Part shown: in pieces, positions 18,011 to 26,845 of the stretch
Layout of the letters: each line of letters starts with the position of its first letter
Numbering within the stretch: the stretch's first letter is position 1
Assembly (NCBI GenBank): GCA_016791365.1
Contig: JAEUMT010000058.1
Span: 47,650-111,649, forward strand
DNA from: Hyphomonadaceae bacterium
Lineage (GTDB): Bacteria; Pseudomonadota; Alphaproteobacteria; Caulobacterales; Aquidulcibacteraceae
DNA: 64,000 bases
Direction of reading: 5' to 3'
Translations under genes and position numbers: made by a program
The notes under the pieces: generated by a model
The model's input: only the letters and a program-made list of their open reading frames with translations
Databases searched by the model: none
Told to the model about the DNA's origin: nothing

Positions 18011-18787
18011 GCTCTTAGGCGGCGCCCCGCCAAGCACGCCTTTCAGCTTATGCACGGTTTCGCCATGCGTGAGATCGACATGCAACGGCGTCACTGAAAT
18101 GCGGCCATCATAGACGGCGCGAATATCCGTGCCCTCCGGCGGGTTCGACAATTTGCCGCGAAACCCCAGCCAATAATACGTGCCGCCGCGCGGATCGGTG
18201 CGCTTGTCGGCATAGACGATGTGATGGTCGCGGCGCCCTTGATGGGTGACCTCAACCGCGGTCACATCATCGGGCGCCACGTCCGGAAAGTTGACGTTCA
18301 TCAGCACGTCTTTGGGCCAACCGTGCTTCAACAATTGACCAACAATGCCCGGCCCATAGCGCTCGGCCGTCTCCCACGGAATTTTCGCCTCTTCGCCGCG
18401 AAAGCCGCGCGCCTGACTGAGCGCAATCGCCGGAATGCCAAGCTGCATCCCCTGCATCGCGCCCGCGATCGTGCCGGAGAACGTCACATCCTCGGCCATG
18501 TTCTGACCGCGATTAACACCCGAGAGCACAAGATCAGGCGGCGTATCCATCAGATGTTCGATGCCCAACAACACGCAATCGGTCGGCGTGCCGCTCACCG
18601 CGAAGCGCTTGGTATCGACCTCCCGCACGCGAATTGGCGCCGTAAGCGTCAGCGCGCGCGAGGCGCCCGATTGCTCGCTCTCGGGCGCGATCACCCAGAC
18701 ATCATCGCTGAACGTACGCGCGATCTTTTCCAGAACGGCCAGGCCCGTTGCGTGAATGCCGTCGTCATTGGTGCAGAGAATACGCAT
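17996..18787 (-). CDS. surE: 5'/3'-nucleotidase SurE
   Basis: SurE removes phosphate from nucleoside monophosphates and is a stress or stationary-phase enzyme. The N-terminus [15 protein letters not shown] carries the metal-binding [20 protein letters not shown] is the second signature. The 263 residues are slightly longer than usual. The last residues (PKSGSGQ) and the stop codon come from heptamer array C, so the C-terminus seems to have been rewritten by the repeat. Confidence 0.95.
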   Translation of the reverse strand: MRILCTNDDGIHATGLAVLEKIARTFSDDVWVIAPESEQSGASRALTLTAPIRVREVDTKRFAVSGTPTDCVLLGIEHLMDTPPDLVLSGVNRGQNMAEDVTFSGTIAGAMQGMQLGIPAIALSQARGFRGEEAKIPWETAERYGPGIVGQLLKHGWPKDVLMNVNFPDVAPDDVTAVEVTHQGRRDHHIVYADKRTDPRGGTYYWLGFRGKLSNPPEGTDIRAVYDGRISVTPLHVDLTHGETVHKLKGVLGGAPPKSGSGQ

Positions 18788-18790
18788 GAT

Positions 18791-18873
18791 GAGGCAATAG
18801 TGAGTAGGCAGTAGGCAATAGTAAAGCGCAGCCCCCTACTGCCGACTGCCCATTGCCTACTGCCTCACTTTAC
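18791..18873. repeat. Heptamer inverted array D (surE/DUF1761 gap)
   Basis: The left arm (18791-18824) reads GGCAATAGTGAGTAGGCAGT with further units. The right arm (18833-18873) is the inverse (CTACTGCCGACTGCCCATTG and on). It fills nearly the whole gap and reaches the stop codon of the DUF1761 gene. Confidence 0.85.
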
Positions 18874-19271
18874 TTCCACGCACCCAAAATCGCCCCAGCC
18901 ACCGCGTGCGTGAGCAAGAAATGCACGCTGTCGAGCCCGAAGAGTTCGGTCGGCTCAAACGAATAGACCCAGCCATACATGCGCCCGGCGATGGTCAAGA
19001 ACACCGCCATGAACACGCCTGTCATCAGCCCGCCCATCAGCCCCGGCGCATTGCGCCATTTCACGGCGAGCGACAAACCTATCGCCTGCAGGAACGGCAT
19101 GATCACCATGAACGGCATGCGGCCATTGTCTTTGTTGGCGTCGGCTTCGCTGATGCCCATCCACGTCATCCACGGATCCGCGAACAAGACGACATAAAGC
19201 AGAAATCCGATCGCCCAGATCGCGATCGCCGCGACGAGAATCGCGAGCAGATTGTGCCCGTTGAAGCGCAT
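18870..19271 (-). CDS. DUF1761 family membrane protein
   Basis: The 133-residue protein has four predicted membrane helices (about 8-30, 53-70, 78-97, 112-131). It carries the family features FLLYVVLFADPWMTWMGI and HFLLTHAVAGAILGAWK. The function of DUF1761 is unknown. It lies between surE and the DUF2155 pair, with heptamer arrays on both sides. Confidence 0.85.
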   Translation of the reverse strand: MRFNGHNLLAILVAAIAIWAIGFLLYVVLFADPWMTWMGISEADANKDNGRMPFMVIMPFLQAIGLSLAVKWRNAPGLMGGLMTGVFMAVFLTIAGRMYGWVYSFEPTELFGLDSVHFLLTHAVAGAILGAWK

Positions 19272-19316
19272 GGCAAATTCCTCCCGCGTGGGAGCTTAGC
19301 CGAGTCGCCGCCCGGC

Positions 19317-19426
19317 GGTCGGCAACAGGCAAGCGGCAGTCGGTTTCTCAAGAAGTTCGTTTGGTTGGCGCATCGTTGCGACTGCCCATTGCCGACTGCC
19401 GACTGCCGACTGCCGACTGCCTCATC
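19317..19426. repeat. Heptamer inverted array E (DUF1761/DUF2155 gap)
   Basis: A short left arm (19317-19343; GGCAACA, GGCAAGC, GGCAGTC) faces a longer right arm (19380-19426) of six inverted units, four of them identical CGACTGC-type copies in tandem. The perfect tandem suggests recent slippage growth. Confidence 0.85.
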
Positions 19427-19792
19427 TTAACGGCAGTCGATCGCCCAAATGTCGTATGTCGGATGCTCCAAGCCATTGAGCCCCGGGCTCGATGCAAACA
19501 TCCAGCCCCGGAACACGCTGCGCCGTTCGCTCTCTTCGCCCTCGCGCGCGGCGGGGTGATCGTAAATCTGCAGGAAGATCCGCACTTCCGGTGTTTCTTC
19601 CGGCGCTGCCTTGGAGCAAGCCCGGGCAATCACTTCAAGCGAGCCGACGCGCGCCGGACGGCCAAGCGTCAGCGTGTAGTCGCGCGCATGACCAGTGATC
19701 TTATCAAGCCCGCGTACCACCGCGCGCTGCGCGAAAGCAGGGCCGACGGCGGCGCAGAACATCACAGCAGCGGCAACGAAAACACGGATCAT
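19427..19792 (-). CDS. DUF2155 protein (copy 1), secreted
   Basis: The 121-residue protein has a signal peptide ending GPAFAQ and the DUF2155 hallmarks: a RGLDKITGHARDYTLTLG start, a single cysteine near the middle, then FRGWMFASSPGLNGLEHPTY and the terminal DC. DUF2155 is an alphaproteobacterial family of unknown function, often beside NDUFA12. It is the better-conserved member of a tandem pair with the next gene. Confidence 0.85.
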   Translation of the reverse strand: MIRVFVAAAVMFCAAVGPAFAQRAVVRGLDKITGHARDYTLTLGRPARVGSLEVIARACSKAAPEETPEVRIFLQIYDHPAAREGEESERRSVFRGWMFASSPGLNGLEHPTYDIWAIDCR

Positions 19793-19825
19793 TTAATGTC
19801 CTCACTCGCCAAGTACTGACCCCCG

Positions 19826-20200
19826 CTACGAGCGGCAGTCCATGGCCCAGATTTCGAAGGTCGGGTGATCGAGCGCTGAGTCTCCTGAGATCGCTCCCCA
19901 TAGCCAACCTAAAAAAATAAGCTGGCGCTCGGACTGTTGCCCTTCGCTCACTTGCGGATTGTCATACACTTCAACCCATATCCGCGGTTGTAGCGGCGAT
20001 CCCGGAGACAGAGAGCTATAGTCACACGCGCCGGCAACGACTTCGAGCGGCCCAACGCGCGCCGGACGTCCTACCGTAAGAGTGTAGTCGCGCGCATGGC
20101 CGGTGATCTTGTCGAGCCCACGCACCACCGCGCGCTGCGCGAACGCAGGACCAACACTCAACGTGAACATCACCGCAGCAGCGGCAAGGATACGCATCAT
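19826..20200 (-). CDS. DUF2155 protein (copy 2), secreted
   Basis: This 124-residue paralogue shares a nearly identical first half (AVVRGLDKITGHARDYTL, then PARVG) with copy 1. The second half diverged: the FRGWMFASSPGLN motif has become FLGWLWGAISGDSALDH. The signal peptide ends GPAFAQ. The start overlaps the mlaD stop in ATGATG, so translation is probably coupled. Function unknown. Confidence 0.83.
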   Translation of the reverse strand: MMRILAAAAVMFTLSVGPAFAQRAVVRGLDKITGHARDYTLTVGRPARVGPLEVVAGACDYSSLSPGSPLQPRIWVEVYDNPQVSEGQQSERQLIFLGWLWGAISGDSALDHPTFEIWAMDCRS

Positions 20201-20676
20201 GGAGTTGCTTCCTCTGAATTCCCGGAATTCCCCGAGCCCTGAGCAAAACTGGCGAACAATGTGAGCAGATCGATTGATCCCTGCGTGTTGGGAATCTCAC
20301 CGCCCGCCGGCAAGACATCCATGCCTGCCGGTTCAATCGAAACATAACCGCCGCCGAGCAAACCATCGGTCGCGATACGCGCCGTTGAATCGTCCAGCAC
20401 CTCGACACCGTCGTTCACGCCCAGCGTCAGCACGGCGTTGTAGGTTGCGGGATCCAGCGTCACCGAACGCACCACGCCAACCTTCACGCCGGAAATGCGG
20501 ACATCCGAGCCAACGCCGACACCATCGACGCGCTGAAAGCTCGCGCGCAAATCATACCCGCCGCCTGTCGTGTTCTGACCCGCCTGCGCGGCCGCGAACG
20601 CAAAGAACCCAACCGCAACGACCGCGACGATCGCGCCCAGAATGGTTTCGCCCCAGCGTTCGAAGTTCACTTTCAC
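20197..20676 (-). CDS. mlaD: MlaD-type MCE-domain lipid transport protein
   Basis: MlaD is the periplasmic MCE-domain subunit of the Mla phospholipid transport system. This 159-residue protein has one N-terminal membrane helix (about 10-30), then an MCE domain (YDLRASFQRVDGVGVGSDVR, GLLGGGYVSIEP). The start is taken as a GTG at 20676 that overlaps the NDUFA12 stop as GTGA and follows GGGAGAG; an ATG 27 bases upstream is also possible. No mlaE or mlaF is present in the window. Confidence 0.88.
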   Translation of the reverse strand: MKVNFERWGETILGAIVAVVAVGFFAFAAAQAGQNTTGGGYDLRASFQRVDGVGVGSDVRISGVKVGVVRSVTLDPATYNAVLTLGVNDGVEVLDDSTARIATDGLLGGGYVSIEPAGMDVLPAGGEIPNTQGSIDLLTLFASFAQGSGNSGNSEEATP

Positions 20677-21077
20677 TTGGTCTCTCCCGAATCCGGCGAC
20701 CAAGCCTCGTAGTCCGCGGTTGACGCTTGCCTAACGCCGCCGCGCGCCAGCGAGCCCTTCGGGCGATACGCCTTCACCGTGCCGGTCAGGTTCGGCTGGT
20801 GCGGCTTTTCCCAAGTTTGCCGCTTCAACGGCGCCACCGTCGGCGGCTCGGCGATCGTGTGATGCATCCAGCCGTGCCAATCGGGCGAGACACGCGATGC
20901 TTCCGCGAGGCCGTTGTAAATTACATAGCGGCGCTTGCGCCCTTCGATCGAAGGACGCCGCTCCTCGTAGTATTTGTTGCCCTGTTCGTCCTGGCCCACA
21001 AAAACCCCACGCCGACCGATATCGAACCGCGCACCCAGGGTGGCGCCGTTCCACCAGGAAAAAATCGCTTTCAGCAT
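20673..21077 (-). CDS. NDUFA12-family complex I accessory subunit
   Basis: The protein is homologous to the NDUFA12 (B17.2) accessory subunit of NADH:ubiquinone oxidoreductase, which alphaproteobacteria share with mitochondria. The start MLKAIFSWWNGATLG at 21077 matches the family; an upstream frame adds 35 unrelated residues. GVFVGQDEQGNKYYEERR and the WHGWMHH-type segment are diagnostic. Length is 134 residues. It leads the NDUFA12-mlaD-DUF2155 cluster. Confidence 0.92.
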   Translation of the reverse strand: MLKAIFSWWNGATLGARFDIGRRGVFVGQDEQGNKYYEERRPSIEGRKRRYVIYNGLAEASRVSPDWHGWMHHTIAEPPTVAPLKRQTWEKPHQPNLTGTVKAYRPKGSLARGGVRQASTADYEAWSPDSGETK

Positions 21078-21274
21078 GGGCTTTTGTTTGTCTCCGCCTG
21101 GCCGGGATTGCGACTCTCGGCGCGCAGGCGGCCGGGAATATGACGAGCGCCGCCCTTCCCGTCCAGTACGCCCCCGAAACAATATGATGTGGTTATCCCG
21201 AGCCGCTACATACTAGATGTTGATTGCGAGCCCGGATCAAAGGTAGAGTCGACGCTGGCTTAGGGAGGCCGGCC

Positions 21275-24079
21275 ATGGTTCAGGACCACGACGACGATAT
21301 CCGCTCCGCAGCGGAAGCCCCGGAGGCATGGACCGATTCCATGGTGCAAACCGCACTCGAGGCCGGCGTCGCGATCGAGACGCCAGCTGGTCCGAGCATC
21401 ACCAAAGCCCTGAAGCGCGCGGCCGAGCGCATTGGCGCCTGGGCCGATGACCCCGCGCTCGGCGCCGACATCCTCAAGCTGCTTGAACGCGGCCGCATCG
21501 TTCTCGACGCACCTTTGATGCGCGCCACGCTCTCGCCGGGCGCGGAACTCGCGGTCTCCGCGGCGCTCATTCAATGGCCGACGCAACGCAGTGACGAACT
21601 CGCGGCGATCGCACGCGCGCAGACCCTTCTCGCCGCCGGCGCAAAACTCGGCATCGCCGGCGCCCCATCCGCGTGCGCGCTCGATGCGCTCGACGCCGCC
21701 GCGCGCATCGCCGACCCGATCGGCCGCGACGGCGCATCCATTTTGATCCGTCCGTCAGGCCAAGCCGCGAACGACATCATCGCCGCCGCCGCCGCGCGCA
21801 CCCGCGCAAGCGCGGCGCTCGCAGCCGGCGCGCGCGCGCTTGACGCCGCCCTGGCTGATCTTGCCATCGAGGCCGTGCGCAACGGCCTCAACGCCGAACA
21901 CGGCAGCGTCCAAATCAAGGCCGCGAGCGCGCGTCTTGCAGGCGCGCCCGACAACGACATCATCGCCGCGCTCTCCGGCGCCGTCGCCCGCGGCGCCTAC
22001 ACCGCCGCGCTTGACGCCGGCGCCGATCCCGCGCACCGCCGCATCGCCATCGCTTCACCCGAAGCAAGCGGCCACACGCTGACCGCCTTCGCCGACGGCG
22101 CCATCGATCCCACCGGCGCCGTCCGCGCCGACACCGAATGCAGCGTCATCGGCGCCAGCATCGCGCTGCCACGTTTCATGGGCGAACGCGCCTTCGACAT
22201 CACGGCCTTTGAAACCGCGATCCGCACGCTCGTGCGCGCGCTCGACGCCGCGCACGGCGGCGCCGGTTCGCCACATCGCTCAATTCTGATCCGTCTGGAG
22301 GGCTTGGCCGCGCTGCTGATGCGCGCGGGCGTCGCCTATGACAGCGATCAGGGCCGCCAACTCGCCGCCGGCGCCGCCGCACTTGCGCACGCCGCCGCGA
22401 TTTCCGAAAGCGCCGCGCTCGCGGCCGCAAAGAGCGCCTACCCTGAATGGCCGCGCGCGAAGCGCCAGGAGGAAGCGGCTGTCAAAAGCGCGCGCGAGGC
22501 CGCCGACGCCATAAAGGGCGATATCGCCACGCGCGCGCAAACGATCTACGGCGCGCTTCCCGGTCCGAAGAACGCGGGCCTACGCTGCGCTGTGTCGATT
22601 GCTTTTGCCAATGACGCCGCCACGGCCCGCGCCATCGGCGCTGCCGCGCCTGGCCTCGCGCCGGCGCACGCCATCGCCATCTACGGCCAGCGCGACGACG
22701 GCGGCTTCGGGCGCCTGCTGAGCGACGATGTCCGCGGCGCGCTTTCAGCGCTCAGCTACGAAGGCGACGAGATTGCCGCGATTGCGCAGCACATCGAAGG
22801 GCGCCGCACCTTGCGCGGCGCACCGGGCGTCAGCCTTGAGCGCCTCGAAAAGCTCGGCCTCACCGAACCTGCGCTCGACGCCATCGAAGACGCCTGCGCC
22901 GACGCCTTCAACATTCGCGCCGTCGTTCATCCGCTCGTGATCGGCGCCGAACTCTGCCAGGACATTCTCAAGCTTCCGCCCGATGTCGCCGCCGGCAAGC
23001 GCGGCGATCTGCTGATGACTCTGGGTTTCACCGAAGCCGACATCATCGCCGCCGAAGCCTATTGCCTTGGCGCCAGCGACATCACCGACGCGCCGGCCCT
23101 CAAGCCCGCACATGCCGCCATCTTCGCGCGCGATGTCGACGCCAGCGCGCGGATCGCCATGGCCGCGGCGGTCGCGCCGTTCGCCAACACCGCGCTCGAC
23201 ATCACACTCGATCTCGCCAACACGCCGCGCCGCGCCGAACTCTTGGAGGCCGCGCAGGCCGCCGGCGTCGCGCTCCTCACCATCACCGCCCAGGCGCCGC
23301 CGATCACTCTGACATTGTCCGACGCCGACGAGGCGCCTCTTGGAGCGCCGGCGTCCCCGCCGGCAAATCCTCCCCCGCTTGCGGGGGAGGTTGCGCGGGC
23401 GCAGCCCGCGACGGAGGGGGGCCGCCGCCGCCTGCCCGAGCGCCGCAAGGGCTACATCCAGAAATCCACCGTCGGCGGTCACAAAGTCTATTTGCACACC
23501 GGCGAATACGACGACGGCGAGCTCGGCGAAATCTTCATCGACCTGCACAAGGAAGGCGCCGCCTTCCGTTCGCTGATGAACAATTTCGCCATCTCGATCT
23601 CGATCGGCCTGCAATACGGCGTGCCGCTCGAGGAATATTGCGACGCCTTCCTCTTCACCCGCTTCGAACCGGCCGGCGAAGTCAAAGGCAACGAAACCAT
23701 CCGCCACGCCACCTCGATCCTCGACTACATCTTCCGCGAACTTGCCGTGTCCTATCTCGGCCGCACCGATCTCGCGCACGTCGATCCGTTCGACGCTCGC
23801 GGCGACGGCTTGAGCAAGCACGCCACCGATGCAGAGAGCGCGGCGCGTCTTATCTCGCGCGGCTTCGCGCGCGGCGCTTCCCCGGACAATCTGGTCATGC
23901 TGCGTCCGCGCTCTGTCGTCGAAAGCGCTGGCCGCGACCGCAAGGAAACGCCGGCCCCGCAAAAGCCCATCGCCACCGGTTATCGCAACGACCCATGCGG
24001 CGCCTGCGGCCATTTCACGGTCGAACAAACCGGCAAATGCGCCGCCTGCGGCGCCACCGGCGAAGCCAGCGGCGGCTAA
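21275..24079 (+). CDS. NrdJ-related protein lacking the RNR catalytic core (TSCPD domain)
   Basis: The last 220 residues closely match the C-terminus of adenosylcobalamin-dependent class II ribonucleotide reductases: [20 protein letters not shown], then [20 protein letters not shown] and [20 protein letters not shown] (about 725-850). The middle (about 365-690) also aligns piecewise, for example [17 protein letters not shown] and [12 protein letters not shown]. The catalytic signatures are missing or broken: no NPCSE, no PTGTIG, with only a TECS at about 287-290. The C-terminus keeps CGAC and CAAC, a zinc-ribbon-like set, without the final redox cysteine. At 934 residues it is shorter than true NrdJ (about 1200). 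AGGGAGG sets the start at 21275. Likely a pseudoenzyme; function unknown. Confidence 0.8.
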   Translation: MVQDHDDDIRSAAEAPEAWTDSMVQTALEAGVAIETPAGPSITKALKRAAERIGAWADDPALGADILKLLERGRIVLDAPLMRATLSPGAELAVSAALIQWPTQRSDELAAIARAQTLLAAGAKLGIAGAPSACALDALDAAARIADPIGRDGASILIRPSGQAANDIIAAAAARTRASAALAAGARALDAALADLAIEAVRNGLNAEHGSVQIKAASARLAGAPDNDIIAALSGAVARGAYTAALDAGADPAHRRIAIASPEASGHTLTAFADGAIDPTGAVRADTECSVIGASIALPRFMGERAFDITAFETAIRTLVRALDAAHGGAGSPHRSILIRLEGLAALLMRAGVAYDSDQGRQLAAGAAALAHAAAISESAALAAAKSAYPEWPRAKRQEEAAVKSAREAADAIKGDIATRAQTIYGALPGPKNAGLRCAVSIAFANDAATARAIGAAAPGLAPAHAIAIYGQRDDGGFGRLLSDDVRGALSALSYEGDEIAAIAQHIEGRRTLRGAPGVSLERLEKLGLTEPALDAIEDACADAFNIRAVVHPLVIGAELCQDILKLPPDVAAGKRGDLLMTLGFTEADIIAAEAYCLGASDITDAPALKPAHAAIFARDVDASARIAMAAAVAPFANTALDITLDLANTPRRAELLEAAQAAGVALLTITAQAPPITLTLSDADEAPLGAPASPPANPPPLAGEVARAQPATEGGRRRLPERRKGYIQKSTVGGHKVYLHTGEYDDGELGEIFIDLHKEGAAFRSLMNNFAISISIGLQYGVPLEEYCDAFLFTRFEPAGEVKGNETIRHATSILDYIFRELAVSYLGRTDLAHVDPFDARGDGLSKHATDAESAARLISRGFARGASPDNLVMLRPRSVVESAGRDRKETPAPQKPIATGYRNDPCGACGHFTVEQTGKCAACGATGEASGG
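23341..23420. repeat. Two palindromic repeats in frame inside the RNR-like gene
   Basis: Two adjacent elements lie within the coding frame. The first is TGGAGCGCCGGCGTCCCCGC and following bases (23341-23364). The second is the CTCCCCCGC..GCGGGGGAG hairpin followed by GCGCGGGCGCAGCCCGCG (23367-23420). They encode the Ala/Pro-rich linker [20 protein letters not shown] and join the degenerate core to the TSCPD domain without breaking the frame. Confidence 0.8.
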
Positions 24080-24118
24080 CTCAAACTATGGACCGCCGGC
24101 ATGACCGGTCCGTGCGTA

Positions 24119-24207
24119 GCGTCGCCCTTCGACAGGCTCAGGGTGACGCTACCTTGAACACAGGCGCTTGAAATGGCGTCATGCTGAGCTTGTCGAAGCA
24201 CGACGCC
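24119..24207. repeat. Interspersed inverted repeat (CCTTCGACAGGCTCAGG type)
   Basis: GTCGCCCTTCGACAGGCTCA and the following GGGTGACGC (24119-24149) is the inverse of a second arm at 24176-24207 (ATGCTGAGCTTGTCGAAGCA in the core). The two 30-base arms form an imperfect palindrome between the convergent RNR-like and ABC permease genes. Elements with this core are widespread in proteobacterial genomes. Confidence 0.7.
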
Positions 24208-24251
24208 ACGCTCTAACGCGTCCGCGCGCAAGCTAACGCACCGCCACAACG

Positions 24252-25643
24252 TCACATCGACGCGTAACCGTACCAGAGCACCAACAACACCAGCCGCGCC
24301 GCGAACGCCGAGCCCGTCAGCGTCGAAAGCGCGATCGCCACCGCCGCCGCGACAGCGCCGGACGCCGCCGCGAGCGCCAACACCTCCAGCGCCACCGCGG
24401 GCGCCGCGGCCGGCAACGCCAGCAACGTCGTCCAAAGCGCGCCAGCGATCACGAACGCCGCGCGCCGCGCCATGGGCGCGAACGGCGCCACTTTCGTCAG
24501 CGCCAGCAGCCCGCGCGCCTCACTGCGTCCGGCATGCGCGCTCAGCGCAAACAGCAACAACAGCAACGCCGCCGGACTGCCCACGTGACGGAAATCCGCC
24601 AACGCCGAGATCACCGCAACCGCCGCCGCCAACAGCAGAAACACCCGCCCCGAACCGATCAGGCGAAACTCGGACGCCACCAGGCCCAACGCATCCGCCG
24701 CCGCCCGCTTCGCCGCCGGCGCATGCGCCACAACGCGCGGCGGCGCGCCTGCATTCAGCAACGCCCCTAAACGCCCCGCCAACACGGCCTTCTTCCGCGC
24801 TTTGTGCGGCGCATAGATCAGCCCCGCCAGCACGGCGACAGCGACCGCGATCGCGATCCAAGCCAGCCGTGACTCCAGATAGCCGGGCGACATCAGCCCC
24901 GCCATCACATCGAGGCTCACCGTCCCCGTCACCGCAAAGCCGCCGCCGATCGAAAAATCATCCGCCGCTCCCGGCGCGGCGTAGGTGAGCGGCGTCACGA
25001 AACCCGCGAAATCATGCATGTTGGCGGCGAAACTCGGCGCCGATTTCGACGTCACGATCGGCGAGATGAGCGACCCCATCCACACGCAGAAATAGCCAAA
25101 GTCGCCAAAGCCTGAGCGCAACAGCGGCCGCGCATCGAACAAAATCCGCAACGCCGCGATGCCGATCACAGCCGGTCCCGCGACCACCCACAACGCGAAA
25201 CTCAATTCCGCGACATTGAGCGCATCGCCGTCGAGCATGAACGTCGCCAGATAAATCCCGGCAAGGTTCAGCGTGGCGAGCACGCCCAACAACACCAGCG
25301 CGTCCGCAACGAAACGTCCCAGCGCGATCGCAACGCGCGACCCGATCGTCACTTCCTCAACCTGCCAAGGCTGGCGCCGCGTCGTGTTCGACCGCAGATA
25401 AAGCCACGCCACCGGCAGCACCAGGGTCGAGACAATGATCCCCAGCGACACGCCCAGGAACGAAGACGTCATCACCGGCAGCGCATCGCCAACGGCAATC
25501 CTGATCCCGCCGCCATCCTCAAACGGCAGCATGTAGCGCGCGCCCAGCGGCGCCACCAGCAACATCAGCCAAAGCGCCCGGCTGCGCCCATAGCGCAGCA
25601 ACGAGGTTGTCAGCGAGGACGCGGAAATGACGGCCGCGTTCAA
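24252..25643 (-). CDS. ABC transporter permease (ABC-2-like exporter)
   Basis: The 463-residue protein has about ten hydrophobic segments and is very alanine-rich. It overlaps the upstream ATPase gene by four bases (ATGA), so the two form an exporter unit. A soluble stretch of about 40 residues (near 270-315) lies between two groups of helices. No substrate can be read from the sequence; neighbouring genes give no hint. Confidence 0.82.
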   Translation of the reverse strand: MNAAVISASSLTTSLLRYGRSRALWLMLLVAPLGARYMLPFEDGGGIRIAVGDALPVMTSSFLGVSLGIIVSTLVLPVAWLYLRSNTTRRQPWQVEEVTIGSRVAIALGRFVADALVLLGVLATLNLAGIYLATFMLDGDALNVAELSFALWVVAGPAVIGIAALRILFDARPLLRSGFGDFGYFCVWMGSLISPIVTSKSAPSFAANMHDFAGFVTPLTYAAPGAADDFSIGGGFAVTGTVSLDVMAGLMSPGYLESRLAWIAIAVAVAVLAGLIYAPHKARKKAVLAGRLGALLNAGAPPRVVAHAPAAKRAAADALGLVASEFRLIGSGRVFLLLAAAVAVISALADFRHVGSPAALLLLLFALSAHAGRSEARGLLALTKVAPFAPMARRAAFVIAGALWTTLLALPAAAPAVALEVLALAAASGAVAAAVAIALSTLTGSAFAARLVLLVLWYGYASM

Positions 25644-26305
25644 ACCGCGCTCTCCGCCACGCGCGCCGCGGGCGCCGGCGCCACCTTGCCCGCCTCCACG
25701 CGCAACACCGCCCGCGCCCCCGGCGCCAGTTCATCGGCCAGGTGCGTCGTCATCACCACGATCGCACCGGCGCGCGCGCGCTCCATGATCAGCGCGCCGA
25801 GCTTCCGCGCCGTCTCGCCATCCAGCTCCGCCGTCGGTTCATCCAACGCCAACAGAAGCGGCGCGCCCAACAGAGCCTGCGCGAAAATCAAACGCCGGCG
25901 CATGCCGCCGGAAAAACTCGCGATCCGGTTATTGATGTCGGCGTGCAAGCCGATCGCATCGGTAATCGCCCCGAACTGCCTGTCCGCTTGCCCAAGGTCC
26001 AAGCCTTTGAGCGCCGCGATATGCATCGCGAACTCACGCGCCGTTAGATCCTCGGGCAAATCCACCGCTTGCGGCGCATAGCCAAGCGTTCGGCGCAACG
26101 CGCCGCGCCCGCTCGCGCCATTCCACAAAATCGATCCGCCATTCGGCCGCTCCGCCGTCGCGATCAAGCGCAGCAATGTTGATTTGCCCGCGCCGCTCGG
26201 CCCCACCAGCAGCGTCAGCCCCGTCTCGAACGTGAGCGAAATATCCTGCAGCACGCGTTTGCGGCCATAGGCCTTGCCCACGCCCTTCAACTCAAGCGAC
26301 GCCAT
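25640..26305 (-). CDS. ABC transporter ATP-binding protein
   Basis: The nucleotide-binding subunit of the exporter has Walker A (GPSGAGKST), the Q-loop, the signature FSGGMRRRL, Walker B (LLLALDEP) and the switch histidine (MTTHLAD). The start MASLELKGVGKAYGRKR at 26305 is chosen because 22 upstream in-frame residues look unrelated. The 221-residue length is typical. It precedes its permease with an ATGA overlap. Confidence 0.92.
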   Translation of the reverse strand: MASLELKGVGKAYGRKRVLQDISLTFETGLTLLVGPSGAGKSTLLRLIATAERPNGGSILWNGASGRGALRRTLGYAPQAVDLPEDLTAREFAMHIAALKGLDLGQADRQFGAITDAIGLHADINNRIASFSGGMRRRLIFAQALLGAPLLLALDEPTAELDGETARKLGALIMERARAGAIVVMTTHLADELAPGARAVLRVEAGKVAPAPAARVAESAV

Positions 26306-26477
26306 CCCCGTCCTCCGGCCTTCCGAGCGGCCACCCAGCACAGATGCACGCCACTGCGCTGCCGGATGCAAAGTAGGCTGCGGTGTTCGTTGCTTGGCGA
26401 TGGCGGGAGCGAGCCGGCGCTAGCGGATGCGCGAAACCGCGCGATGGATCGTCGCGACAGAGGAAGCGCCGCCTAGC

Positions 26478-26819
26478 CTAAGCTTGGAGCACGAGCACCT
26501 GAAACTTCAGCTTGTGATTGTTGCCTGCGCGCGGAGTCACCGGCCCAACCATCAGGGCAATTTGCTGACGTGGCCGACCTGGGGGCCCTGGGATCAAATG
26601 CCGAAATGTCACCGCGACGACGTCCTTGTCCGATTCATCGCTGCCTTTGCAAGTCACCGCGACAAAGGCGCCATCTTTAATGGTTACGTCCGGCGGCACG
26701 TCCGCCTCCACCTCATGATACGCCGCGGCTAAATCTATCTCCCGCGTCGCGCGCGTTTCGAACGTGAACAATTCTCCTTTCCCTCGGCCTCCACGTTGGA
26801 CCAAATCGAAGACTGGCAT
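26478..26819 (-). CDS. Hypothetical protein, 113 residues
   Basis: A strong AAGGAGG seven bases before the ATG at 26819 supports this start (MPVFDLVQRGGRGKG). There is no signal peptide or membrane helix. The sequence alternates charged and beta-prone segments (ELFTFETRATREIDL, GAFVAVTCKG). It starts 27 bases after the stop of the FGE-fold gene on the same strand, so the two may be co-transcribed. I do not recognise a family. Confidence 0.7.
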   Translation of the reverse strand: MPVFDLVQRGGRGKGELFTFETRATREIDLAAAYHEVEADVPPDVTIKDGAFVAVTCKGSDESDKDVVAVTFRHLIPGPPGRPRQQIALMVGPVTPRAGNNHKLKFQVLVLQA

Positions 26820-26845
26820 GCCCGTTCCTCCTTGCGTCCATTTTG

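Noticed and set aside
12287..19426. Regular repeats suggestive of a CRISPR array
   Set aside because: The units are seven bases with no spacers, are arranged as inverted arms and no cas gene is present.
22745..24028. 427-codon minus-strand frame inside the RNR-like gene
   Set aside because: Antisense shadow; the plus-strand gene has clear homology and a ribosome site.
26306..26477. tRNA or small RNA in the gap before the ABC ATPase
   Set aside because: No cloverleaf or known RNA motif can be drawn; only short GC-rich pairs are present.
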